From positions 62,001 to 126,000 of the forward strand of contig SUSS01000002.1 in NCBI GenBank assembly GCA_005046945.1: DNA of 64,000 nucleotides. Direction: 5' to 3'. The notes under the pieces are model-generated. The model was not told the DNA's origin and made no database searches. It worked only from the letters and a program-made list of their open reading frames with translations. Position 1 is the first letter of the stretch. Every line of letters begins with the position of its first letter. Shown one piece after another: positions 47,225-54,897 of the stretch. This DNA comes from Tissierella creatinini. Its GTDB lineage: Bacteria > Bacillota > Clostridia > Tissierellales > Tissierellaceae. The position numbers and the translations under genes were made by a program.

Positions 47225-47471
47225 AAATTGTTTCCCCTCTCCTTTAAAGAATTTATCTCTATTTTTCATACATGAAAATTTAAGAATTTTTTATAAACTT
47301 ATATTTTAAAAATATTACTTCGTCTGAAACTACTTATAAGTTAATAAAAATTAGAACTTTATAATGACAATGTCTTCCAACCACTTGATTTAATCATACC
47401 ACAAAACTGTAAAATATAGTATTATTATGATAAGGATGTATTAAATCCAAGTAATATACTAACTCTTAATT

Positions 47472-47665
47472 CATATAACGAGATGAATATGTCCCCCTCT
47501 TCTAAAACGATTAAATCGTTGCGATGGTGTGATGCAATTGCAAGCAATTGCTTCTGATACCTAAAGCGGCCGGGTTCCTTATTCCACTACAGGTGAGTGT
47601 CGTAATCACTCCCTAGGCCACCGGTGTGTAGAAACTGCATGCAGTTTCATCGATGCCTAAATACA
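47472..47665 (+). repeat. Dispersed modular hairpin repeat, copy 4 (long)
   Basis: It starts ATATAACGAGATGAATATGT, has AACGATTAAATCGTT, GCAATTGCAAGCAATTGC, GTGAGTGTCGTAATCACTC and GAAACTGCATGCAGTTTC palindromes and ends CATCGATGCCTAAA. About 194 bases. It lies in a 557-base gap whose first part (47225-47471) shows no gene or motif. Confidence 0.8.
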
Positions 47666-47781
47666 ATTTAATTACCCTATTTTAAAAGCTTCCTAAGGGG
47701 GTTTAGTTTCAAATAAGGGGGTATATAAAGGAAAAAGAGATTGCTGGTTATTTTTTAGTTTCATGAGAGGAGATGAAAAAA

Positions 47782-48723
47782 ATGATTCGAAGAAAAATAT
47801 TTTTTCCAATGCTCTTTGTCGTGTCTTGTGCAGCTGTAGCTATTGTCATCTTTTCGCAATTAAACGAGAGCTGTGCGGCAGGCGTCGGTGTATTGATTGA
47901 TGGAAGTCCAGTTGTATACTCCCAGGATTCAGGACAACCGTTCATCGATAGCGCAAACCGTACGCAGGTGCCTCTGAGAGCTACGATGGAGCAGTTTGGT
48001 GCGGCGGTGACCTGGAATTCTAAGTCCAGAACGGCAACGGTTCAGAAGAACGGGATTACAGTTAAGGTGCCGATCGGAAAGAACTACATCTATAAGGATG
48101 ATGAGCTGATTTCAAATGATACGGTTGCAACGATCAAAGCCGAGAGGACTTATTTGCCTATCAGAGTGGTGCTTGAGGCATTCGGGGCTAGGGTGGATTG
48201 GAACCGTGAATCGCAAGAAGTGTTGGTTACATCTGTGCCAGTAAGGGGGAACCTGAAAATATCGTTTGACTTTAATTGGCAGGAAACGGCAGGCAGCCAG
48301 TATGCCATATGGATAGAAGACTCGAAAGGGAATTTCGTACGAACGGTATTCGCTACTGATTTTACTAAAAGTGGCGGATATAAATTCAGGAAGGAATCCC
48401 TGCCGTTATGGGTGGCAAAATCAGGATTAGCAAATATGGAACAGCCCGAGATTGATGCAATCAGTGGAGCCACGCCGGGTAATGGAAGATTGACTTACAC
48501 CTGGGATGGAACTGATAGTAAAGGCAATCCGGTGCCGGCGGGAGCATATCGTTTCTATCTGGAAGGAACCCTGTATTGGTCTGAGCAAATGCTGTGCAGC
48601 GGAAGCTTTGTATTGGGAGGGGACGAACAGAAAAATATTCCTCTTGATATCAAGTATATCAATGATATTGACGTCAATAAGAATATGATACAAAATATTA
48701 CTGCAAGTTATCTTGTCAATTGA
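47782..48723 (+). CDS. Secreted protein with CuAO-N-like domain and DUF2271-like domain
   Basis: 313 residues from the ATG at 47782 (AGGAG nine bases upstream; the ATG at 47773 abuts that site). An N-terminal hydrophobic segment (about 8-27) is a signal peptide or anchor. A two-unit copper-amine-oxidase-N-like domain (about 35-155: TQVPLRATMEQFGA, TYLPIRVVLEAFGA) precedes a domain like DUF2271. That part has WIEDSKGNFVRT, RKESLPLW, DAISGATPGNGRLTYTWDG and GAYRFYLEG. DUF2271 proteins often accompany FMN-binding electron-transfer proteins. G+C is higher than in the neighbours, which suggests transfer. It is followed by an 18-bp terminator. Confidence 0.82.
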   Translation: MIRRKIFFPMLFVVSCAAVAIVIFSQLNESCAAGVGVLIDGSPVVYSQDSGQPFIDSANRTQVPLRATMEQFGAAVTWNSKSRTATVQKNGITVKVPIGKNYIYKDDELISNDTVATIKAERTYLPIRVVLEAFGARVDWNRESQEVLVTSVPVRGNLKISFDFNWQETAGSQYAIWIEDSKGNFVRTVFATDFTKSGGYKFRKESLPLWVAKSGLANMEQPEIDAISGATPGNGRLTYTWDGTDSKGNPVPAGAYRFYLEGTLYWSEQMLCSGSFVLGGDEQKNIPLDIKYINDIDVNKNMIQNITASYLVN

Positions 48724-48755
48724 ATCGAACGAAAATGCAAATCTTTAATAAGGGA

Positions 48756-48810
48756 GGCTGTCTCTTTCTGATTCATTCAATCAGAAAGAGACAGCCCATT
48801 TTTCTATTTT
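48756..48810 (+). terminator. Strong terminator after the DUF2271-like gene
   Basis: GGCTGTCTCTTTCTGATT pairs perfectly with AATCAGAAAGAGACAGCC and is followed by CATTTTTCTATTTTT. It probably also serves the convergent gene on the minus strand. Confidence 0.9.
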
Positions 48811-48833
48811 TAGCATAAAAAAGCAGCTTATCT

Positions 48834-49130
48834 TTAATGGCAACTTGGACCACTTCTATCAGGGATTACACGGAATTCTCCTTTTAACCAGTTGAAATAA
48901 TCTATGGTGAACATATTATAATCTTCACTTAACCCATCTCCAATTACAAATTGGAAGTCATCATCTTTAACGATTTCATCCCCATCTTTTGCCTCATCCA
49001 GAAACATATCAAATGAAGGACCACCTCAACCATATGATGCTATATATATTCTTATGGGTTTATCAGTATTTTTCTCTTTCATTAGCTTCTTTAATTCACT
49101 TCTTGCAGCATCTGTAACATCTATTTTCAT
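48834..49130 (-). CDS. HesB/IscA-like selenoprotein (in-frame TGA as Sec, predicted)
   Basis: 98 residues when TGA at 49026-49028 is read as selenocysteine (residue 35). The frame is open on both sides, with a strong AGGAGGG site before the ATG. The TGA falls in IASYG-U-GGPSFDMFLDEA, at the position where HesB-like proteins have their conserved Cys (GCGGP). HesB-like selenoproteins are a described group in Clostridia and other anaerobes. The downstream half (FVIGDGLSEDYNMF...SGPSCH) is well kept, and 45663-45935 is a paralogue without the segment. A nonsense mutation is the alternative. Ordinary gene finders would miss or split it. Sec machinery is not in the window. Confidence 0.78.
48992..49019 (-). 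promoter_or_regulatory. Candidate bacterial SECIS stem-loop
   Basis: Starting 7 bases after the TGA, CCU-u-CAU pairs with AUG-AGG around a 15-base loop (UUGAUAUGUUUCUGG). The Sec-less paralogue has T and T where the outer C-G pair would be, so the stem is lost there. Short and unusual for a SECIS; position fits, energetics not computed. Confidence 0.45.
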
Positions 49131-49152
49131 AATATTCCCTCCTAATCCTTAC

Positions 49153-49208
49153 ATACCCCATTGGGGTATCCTTAAGGCTATTGTATATTACTTTGTTCTA
49201 TTTGTCAA
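49153..49208 (-). promoter_or_regulatory. Promoter with a perfect 17-bp palindromic operator
   Basis: On the minus strand TTGACA (49203-49208) and TACAAT (49180-49185) are separated by 17 bases. Directly downstream, at 49153-49169, lies ATACCCCA-T-TGGGGTAT, a perfect palindrome around a single base. A TACCC(C)...(G)GGGTA layout resembles operators of the CsoR/CstR/RcnR family (copper, persulfide or nickel sensors). The regulator is not in the window. Confidence 0.65.
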
Positions 49209-49264
49209 GAGGGGTAAGGCAATTCCAAGTGTGATTTTGCAATAACAGAGAACAAAAGCATACC

Positions 49265-49345
49265 ATATAACGAGGTAAAGATATCCCCACCTCGTTGCAA
49301 CGGTGTTTGAGATGCCTGCAAGCAGTTTCATCTATGCTTAAATAT
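49265..49345 (+). repeat. Dispersed modular hairpin repeat, copy 5 (short)
   Basis: It starts ATATAACGAGGTAAAGATAT, then passes straight to CTGCAAGCAGTTTCATCTATGCTTAAATA. Only the outer modules are kept. Confidence 0.75.
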
Positions 49346-49438
49346 TTGCATATGTTACAATAAATAGGTGAGTGTTTCAGAGTAACTCACCTATTTGCAA
49401 TTACATAAAATCTAAATTTGTAGTATTGGAGGATTATA

Positions 49439-49732
49439 ATGTTTGGTCAATGGGGTAATTTAGCTAAGATGGGAATGCTTCAAGCTGGTAAAACCGTAAG
49501 TTTTTCAAGGGCAGATTTGCTTAATTATACAATAAATCTATTAGAAGTTAAGAAGAAGGTAAGTGGGGACCAATATAATAAAATATATGAGCTTTTTATC
49601 CAGATTTCAAAGGACAAGGCTAAAATGGAAATGGATTTAGCTAAATATAAGGCTACGATAGCTGAGATAAGTGAAAGCTTTGTGGCTCTCGCACCTAAGG
49701 AGTTATCTGAAATGTTAAAAGTTGAAGAGTAA
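49439..49732 (+). CDS. Unknown 97-residue protein
   Basis: The gene has a clear GGAGGAT site and an open frame of 97 residues (MFGQWGNLAKMGML...). The middle and C-terminal parts look like a helical coiled-coil region (LLEVKKKVSGDQYNKIYELFIQISKDKAKMEMDLAKYK). No membrane segment is visible. I do not recognise a family. It lies 83 bases upstream of a zinc-ribbon membrane protein gene. Confidence 0.75.
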   Translation: MFGQWGNLAKMGMLQAGKTVSFSRADLLNYTINLLEVKKKVSGDQYNKIYELFIQISKDKAKMEMDLAKYKATIAEISESFVALAPKELSEMLKVEE

Positions 49733-49815
49733 TAATTTTGTTCATAAATACTTAATAATTAAGAGTTAAAATTATTCACTAGAAGCTTATTTTAATTTAC
49801 AGAAGGGGTGAAAAT

Positions 49816-50208
49816 ATGAATTGGTTTAAGAAATTCATGAATGGAAGATACGGATTTGACCAACTTTCAAAAGGAATGCTGTGGTTTAGTATTATCCTTA
49901 TGGTAATTGGTATGTTTACTGGATATAGGCTTATTAATTATGTAGCTTATTTAATCCTTTTATTTACCTATATAAGGGCTTTTTCTAAGAATGTATATAA
50001 GCGTCGTGAGGAGAATCAAAGGTTTCTAAGAATCTTGAATCCTATAAAATCCAAGTGGCTTAGTTTTATTAATCGAATAAAACAATCTAAAACCCACAAG
50101 TTTTATAAATGCCCCTCCTGCAAGAAGCAATTGAGGGTTCCTAGAGGTAAGGGCAAGATAAATGTCACATGTCCGGAATGTAAAACGAAATTTGAAGCCA
50201 GGTCCTGA
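49816..50208 (+). CDS. Small membrane protein with C-terminal zinc ribbon
   Basis: 130 residues. Two hydrophobic segments (about 20-60) are followed by a basic stretch and a zinc ribbon with YKCPSCKKQLRVPRGKGKINVTCPECKTKF (two CxxC pairs). AGAAGGGGTGA precedes the ATG. The arrangement suggests a membrane-tethered nucleic-acid or protein-binding module, but the function is unknown. Similar proteins are common in Clostridia. Confidence 0.83.
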   Translation: MNWFKKFMNGRYGFDQLSKGMLWFSIILMVIGMFTGYRLINYVAYLILLFTYIRAFSKNVYKRREENQRFLRILNPIKSKWLSFINRIKQSKTHKFYKCPSCKKQLRVPRGKGKINVTCPECKTKFEARS

Positions 50209-50316
50209 TAAAATATAGTCTTCATAAACTCTGTTTATCCCGCATAATATCATATTAGAATGAGGAAATAATCCATAATTGCTTGGGTAAAAAATATGAT
50301 ATGGAGGGAAAAGTCT

Positions 50317-50613
50317 ATGCTTGATGATTTTATGACTATGGATGTACTAACCACCTTTGCCGGACTCACTGCTGCAGTAATAGTTATAGTTCAGTTTACG
50401 AAATCACTGATTAAAAGACGGTTTGGAGATCACGTTGTACGGCTTTATACTTTTATCATCGCTCTTATATTGACTTTCATATTTGCTAGGGATGGTTCCA
50501 ATATAGAAGGTATTATTCTTACAGTAATTAATGCTATGTTTATTACTGTTGCAAGTTTGGGAGGTTACGAAATTCTAGCCGACCCAATGGCTCAGAGTGT
50601 TCGTAAAAAGTAA
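50317..50613 (+). CDS. Small membrane protein, holin-like topology
   Basis: 98 residues from the ATG at 50317, which has GGAGGGA upstream; the frame opens at 50296. Two or three hydrophobic segments (about 10-30, 45-62, 70-88) and a short basic tail (MAQSVRKK) resemble phage-holin-like proteins of Firmicutes. No phage genes are nearby, so a sporulation or housekeeping role is as likely. Unrecognised family. Confidence 0.72.
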   Translation: MLDDFMTMDVLTTFAGLTAAVIVIVQFTKSLIKRRFGDHVVRLYTFIIALILTFIFARDGSNIEGIILTVINAMFITVASLGGYEILADPMAQSVRKK

Positions 50614-50630
50614 ATTTTAGGAGGCCTATT

Positions 50631-50792
50631 ATGAAACATGCAGCGTTTGTTGACAATGAAAATGGACTTACCTTAAAGGAAAGGGTTGCAGAGTGGATAA
50701 GGGATAATGAGGATGATATACTGGAAATAATTGATATAGAATATACACAAAAGGGAAACATATATGTAGCAACCATAACCTACTTAGATTAA
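50631..50792 (+). CDS. Unknown 53-residue protein (Cse60-like)
   Basis: A small gene with TTTTAGGAGG before the ATG and a terminator directly after its stop. The product (MKHAAFVDNENGLTLKERVAEW...DIEYTQKGNIYVATITYLD) has an N-terminal strand, a helix and two C-terminal strands. This layout resembles the Cse60 sporulation-protein family but the match is weak. It is cotranscribed with the holin-like gene 17 bases upstream. Confidence 0.7.
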   Translation: MKHAAFVDNENGLTLKERVAEWIRDNEDDILEIIDIEYTQKGNIYVATITYLD

Positions 50793-50814
50793 AGAAGCTT
50801 CGGCTTCTTTTTTT
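50792..50814 (+). terminator. Terminator after the 53-residue protein gene
   Basis: AAGAAGC-TTCG-GCTTCTT with a run of T; a UUCG tetraloop hairpin. Confidence 0.9.
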
Positions 50815-50901
50815 CATGAACTAGGATAATCTAGAAGAATTATGGGTAATAAATAAGGGGTATGTTTTATTCTTTTGCATGTTTTTTTTGGAGGTGTGAA
50901 G

Positions 50902-51597
50902 ATGAGCGGTAAATATTTTTTTGGACTAATTCTTATTCTACTTGGTGGTGGGATACTTTTGGAGCAACTAGGCTTTCTTGATTTTGGAGACCTATTAAGT
51001 CTTTATTGGCCTAGTATTTTGATAATATTAGGGGTTATAGGATTATTTAATAGAAGGTCATCCAAGACCGGGAATCTTATAATCATAGGCCTGGGAGTAA
51101 TACTCCAGCTTAATAGACTTAACTATGTCGACATAAATATATTTAGACTGTTTTTTCCAGCTGTCCTGATAATAATAGGCCTTAGCATAATATTTGGAAA
51201 GGGAGTTAGTAAGCATAATAGCCCTGTAGAGCCTGAAAAATGGAGCAAAGCAAATGTGAATATGGAGGACACAATAGACTTGTTCGTAATTTTCTCCGGC
51301 AATGGTGCCATCAACCAATCTTCAAGCTTTAAGGGTGGGAAGGTCACTGCAATACTTGGTGGTATAGATTTAGATTTGAGGCAAGCACAACTTAAGGATA
51401 ACAATGCATTTCTGGATGTAACAGCCTTATTTGGCGGTGTTGAAATTAAGGTTCCTGACACCTGGAGGGTAGAGATGAAAGGTACTCCAATCTTTGGTGG
51501 AATCGAAAATCAAACCAGACCAAACCCGGATTTAAGTGCACCTGTATTAAAAATCAATGCAACAGCCATGTTTGGAGGAGTAGACATTAAAAACTAA
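50902..51597 (+). CDS. LiaF-like membrane protein
   Basis: 231 residues from the ATG at 50902 (GGAGGTGTG upstream). The N-terminal half has four hydrophobic segments (DUF5668/LiaI-F type). The C-terminal half is the LiaF-type beta helix with repeating FSGN..., ILGGIDLDL, ALFGGVEIKVP, IFGGIEN and AMFGGVDIKN. LiaF restrains LiaRS cell-envelope stress signalling in Bacillus. No liaRS is nearby here, so the partner is unknown. Confidence 0.85.
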   Translation: MSGKYFFGLILILLGGGILLEQLGFLDFGDLLSLYWPSILIILGVIGLFNRRSSKTGNLIIIGLGVILQLNRLNYVDINIFRLFFPAVLIIIGLSIIFGKGVSKHNSPVEPEKWSKANVNMEDTIDLFVIFSGNGAINQSSSFKGGKVTAILGGIDLDLRQAQLKDNNAFLDVTALFGGVEIKVPDTWRVEMKGTPIFGGIENQTRPNPDLSAPVLKINATAMFGGVDIKN

Positions 51598-51622
51598 AGG
51601 ATGCATAGGCATCCTTTTTTTT
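51598..51622 (+). terminator. Terminator after the LiaF-like gene
   Basis: AGGATGC pairs with GCATCCT around ATAG and is followed by eight T. Confidence 0.88.
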
Positions 51623-51682
51623 CTGATTAATATGTATTAATTGGATATAATAGGAATAGTTATAGTCAATAGGGGTGGTTCT

Positions 51683-52909
51683 ATGAATAAGAAATTGCAA
51701 GTGTTTATAATTGTGTTGTTTGTATTTTTAATAGCTTTTATCTCCTTTGTTCTAATAGCAGAAAAAAGGAATATAGATGAGCTTAGGACAGATTATCCTA
51801 ACCTAAAAGAAGAGGTCTATTCCTATAGGATGGATGGCCTGAAAGTGTGGGCTATTAGGGTTATACTATCATTTGGACTTCCTTTGTTTTTTCTTACATC
51901 CGGCTTGTCTCAGGCTATTAGCCTTCGTGCAGGAGGAAAAAACTTATTTTTATCTGGCTTGGTATATGGACTTATCTTCTTTGGTATAGTTTTTCTAATC
52001 AATCTACCCTTAAATTACTATTCTTCTTTTTATCTTGGGCATAAATATGGTCTCTCTAATCAAAGTTTTTTTAGGTGGCTAGAACTCAATATAAAGGGTT
52101 TTCTTGTAAGTGATTTAGTTACATCTTTATTTCTCTGGATACCATATTATCTAATATATAAGAGTCCTAAAATCTGGTGGTTGAAAATAAGCATTCTAGC
52201 CATTCCCATAATCGTATTCTTAGTGTTTATATCTCCTCTGGTGATTGATCCGATTTTCAACACCTATACATCAATTGAGGAAAATGATTTAGGTGAAAGG
52301 ATAGGGCTTTTGCTTGACAAGGCAGGTATAGGCAATGCAGACATTTATATGGTGGATAAGAGTAAGGACACTAAAACCATGAATGCTTATATGACAGGTA
52401 TATTTAATTCCAGAAGGATTGTGTTGTGGGATACAACAATAAATAATATGACTGAAGATGAGCTTTTAAGTATAACTGCCCATGAAATAGGTCATTATGT
52501 AAAGGGACATATTTGGCAGAATATATTAATTTCTATTCTTGGAACAACGCTTATAATGTATTTGGTATATAGATTATCGGATTGGATTCTAATTAGCTCT
52601 AGGGGGGCTTTTGGCTTTAGAAATTTATACAATTACGCATCTATCCCTTTGATATTGCTATGTTTAAATATATTTAACTTCTTTGCAAGTCCTGTATCAA
52701 ATTATATTTCAAGGGCTATGGAAATACAAGCTGATAGATACCAAATCACCTTGACAGGTGACAGAGAGTCCGCTGCTACAGCCATGGATAAGCTATATGA
52801 GACTAGTCTTGGTGTACCTAGGCCATCCGACATATATAAGCTTTGGTATTATACCCATCCGCCTCTTGAAGAGAGGGTGGAATTCTATAGAAATGAAGAG
52901 TTCGATTGA
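51683..52909 (+). CDS. M48-family (Ste24-like) membrane metalloprotease
   Basis: 408 residues from the ATG at 51683, with AGGGGTGG upstream. Several membrane spans surround the zinc site HEIGH at 267-271 and the third ligand in SRAMEIQADRY. The order (long N-terminal membrane part with SFFRWLELNIKGFLVSD, then HExxH) matches the Ste24 CAAX-protease branch, with the final HPPLEERV. In bacteria such enzymes clip membrane or membrane-released peptides. The last 25 bases overlap the convergent gene. Confidence 0.9.
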   Translation: MNKKLQVFIIVLFVFLIAFISFVLIAEKRNIDELRTDYPNLKEEVYSYRMDGLKVWAIRVILSFGLPLFFLTSGLSQAISLRAGGKNLFLSGLVYGLIFFGIVFLINLPLNYYSSFYLGHKYGLSNQSFFRWLELNIKGFLVSDLVTSLFLWIPYYLIYKSPKIWWLKISILAIPIIVFLVFISPLVIDPIFNTYTSIEENDLGERIGLLLDKAGIGNADIYMVDKSKDTKTMNAYMTGIFNSRRIVLWDTTINNMTEDELLSITAHEIGHYVKGHIWQNILISILGTTLIMYLVYRLSDWILISSRGAFGFRNLYNYASIPLILLCLNIFNFFASPVSNYISRAMEIQADRYQITLTGDRESAATAMDKLYETSLGVPRPSDIYKLWYYTHPPLEERVEFYRNEEFD

Positions 52910-53664
52910 TTTTCGGTGTTTTTGTATTTGTATCCGCTTAAGGCTAAAAGGGTCAATGCAGGAGCATAGAAAATCCACACCAGGTCAGAAGATATGGTTC
53001 TAATAAGACCTTCCGGCAGTATTAGAGATAAGCCAACGTTTATATCGCATAGGGCGAAAAAGCACATACCTAGAGCAACCATTATGGAATTGGTCTTAGG
53101 GAATAGCTTTAGTAAATAGTTGGCCATGGCAGTCCACAATGATAATGAAACCATGAACCCATAGAGGACCATAATAAGTAAAAGCAGTTTGTTTTCCATA
53201 TGGTTATCCATTATTCTTACAAGGTTTAGTATAAACAAGGTGGTCACAAGGATTGTATTGATAAAAAGGCTTCTTCTGAGTTTGAAATTCCCGTCAGATT
53301 TTATCACTTCCCTCATTCCTTTGGAATTTCTAAAAACTAGGCATAGCTGAACAAAGGAAAAAAACAAGATTCCGATAACAGGAGTTTGGAATCCAACCAG
53401 GGCAGAATCTGCAAGAAGAACCAAGATAAATATTCTTTTCATCTCTTTTAAATCCCTTTTGCTAAGACAATCGTTTCCGCTTATAAAGACTAAGAGTGTA
53501 GTTAATAAAACTACTATGACCTTAAAGCTATATGAATATTTATATGAAATTTGTAGCTTATACTTACTAATCAATGGAAGCCAGTCCAGTAGAATAAATC
53601 CCAGGCTAAGGACAGCAATAAAAAATAAAATTATGAAGACAAAATTCTTCTTTTTTTGACTCAT
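52885..53664 (-). CDS. Multi-pass membrane protein, YhhN/TMEM86-like
   Basis: 259 residues from the ATG at 53664, with GGTGAT upstream; the frame continues to 53688. About eight hydrophobic segments. The C-terminal part ALGMCFFALCDINVGLSLILPEG...WIFYAPALTLLALSGYKY resembles the conserved core of the YhhN/lysoplasmalogenase family, with Asp in the usual place, but the match is distant. It overlaps the end of the convergent protease gene. Confidence 0.68.
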   Translation of the reverse strand: MSQKKKNFVFIILFFIAVLSLGFILLDWLPLISKYKLQISYKYSYSFKVIVVLLTTLLVFISGNDCLSKRDLKEMKRIFILVLLADSALVGFQTPVIGILFFSFVQLCLVFRNSKGMREVIKSDGNFKLRRSLFINTILVTTLFILNLVRIMDNHMENKLLLLIMVLYGFMVSLSLWTAMANYLLKLFPKTNSIMVALGMCFFALCDINVGLSLILPEGLIRTISSDLVWIFYAPALTLLALSGYKYKNTENQSNSSFL

Positions 53665-53799
53665 AATATCACCAGCTTTCTTAATCAATTATACCCATTT
53701 TACCTGCCTTTTACTTTAGGTCATCTTGTTGGTATTGACAAAGGCAAGGTCCTTGAGAGAGAATATATGTAGCTTAAATTCTTAGTGGGAGGTATTAAA

Positions 53800-54822
53800 A
53801 TGCACAGTTTTATGAATGATTACAGTGAAGGGGCACATCCAAGGATATTAGACCTTTTAAATAAGTATAATTTAGAAAAGAATGGCGGCTATGGTCTTGA
53901 TGACCATAGTGACATAGCTAAAAAATATATTAAGAGAGAATTAGGAAGAGATGATGTGGATATACATTTTATTGCAGCAGGTACTCTTACCAATGTCCTT
54001 ACTATTTCAGCCTTCCTTAAACCCTATCAGGCAGTAATATCAGCAGATTCAGGCCATATAAATGTTCATGAGACAGGAGCTGTAGAAACTTCAGGCCATA
54101 AGGTAATATCTGTACCCACGATTGATGGGAAATTAAGACCTGATCATATAATAAAGGTATTAAATTATCATCAAGATGAGCATATGGTACAGCCTAAGAT
54201 GGTATATATTTCTAATACAACGGAGTTAGGGACGGTTTATACAAAAGAAGAGCTTAAAGCCATTAGTAAATGCTCTAGAGAAAACAATTTAATTTTATTT
54301 ATGGATGGAGCAAGACTTGGTTCTGCTCTCACATGCAAATCAAATGATTTAAGTCTTGAGGATATTGCAGGCCTAGTTGATGTATTCTATATTGGAGGAA
54401 CTAAAAATGGAGCTCTTTTAGGAGAAGCCTTAGTTTTAATAAGGGATGACCTTAAGGAAGACTTTAGATATCTTATTAAAAACAGAGGGGCATTAATGGC
54501 CAAGGGTTTTGTTCTGGGAATACAATTTGAAGCCTTGTTTCAGGATAGTCTTTATTTTGACCTGGCAGAGCATGCTAATATTATGGCTTGTGACCTTACA
54601 AAGATAATAAGTGACAAGGACTATAAATTCTTTATAAAGCCATATTCTAATCAGCTATTTCCAATATTTCCAAATGCCATTCTAGAAAAGATGAAGGATG
54701 AGTTTGTATTTTCAATCCATGAGAAGATAGATGAGGATAATACAGCTATAAGGCTGGTAACCTCTTGGGCTACGAAAGAAGAAAGTGTAGATGCCTTTAG
54801 AAGCTTCCTAGAAAGATATTAA
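53800..54822 (+). CDS. Low-specificity L-threonine aldolase-like PLP enzyme
   Basis: 340 residues from the ATG at 53800 (GGGAGGT upstream). The sequence MHSFMNDYSEGAHPRIL, the HxNVHETGAVE histidine loop, MDGARLGSAL and PLP Lys202 in IGGTKNGALLGE match the threonine aldolase family (fold type I). It splits L-threonine or allo-threonine into glycine and acetaldehyde, possibly relevant to an amino-acid-fermenting life style. Tryptophanase-like beta-elimination is less likely. Confidence 0.92.
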   Translation: MHSFMNDYSEGAHPRILDLLNKYNLEKNGGYGLDDHSDIAKKYIKRELGRDDVDIHFIAAGTLTNVLTISAFLKPYQAVISADSGHINVHETGAVETSGHKVISVPTIDGKLRPDHIIKVLNYHQDEHMVQPKMVYISNTTELGTVYTKEELKAISKCSRENNLILFMDGARLGSALTCKSNDLSLEDIAGLVDVFYIGGTKNGALLGEALVLIRDDLKEDFRYLIKNRGALMAKGFVLGIQFEALFQDSLYFDLAEHANIMACDLTKIISDKDYKFFIKPYSNQLFPIFPNAILEKMKDEFVFSIHEKIDEDNTAIRLVTSWATKEESVDAFRSFLERY

Positions 54823-54897
54823 AGCATACTGTAACCAATTTGAAATAATATATGGGGATAAAAGGGGTATAATTAAACCACGGAGGTGGGATAGATT

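Noticed and set aside
48834..49130. HesB-like gene as simple pseudogene
   Set aside because: The single TGA falls exactly on the conserved Cys and there is no other damage, so Sec is the better reading, though not proven.
50317..50613. Prophage, because of the holin-like protein
   Set aside because: No phage structural, lysis or integrase genes are near.
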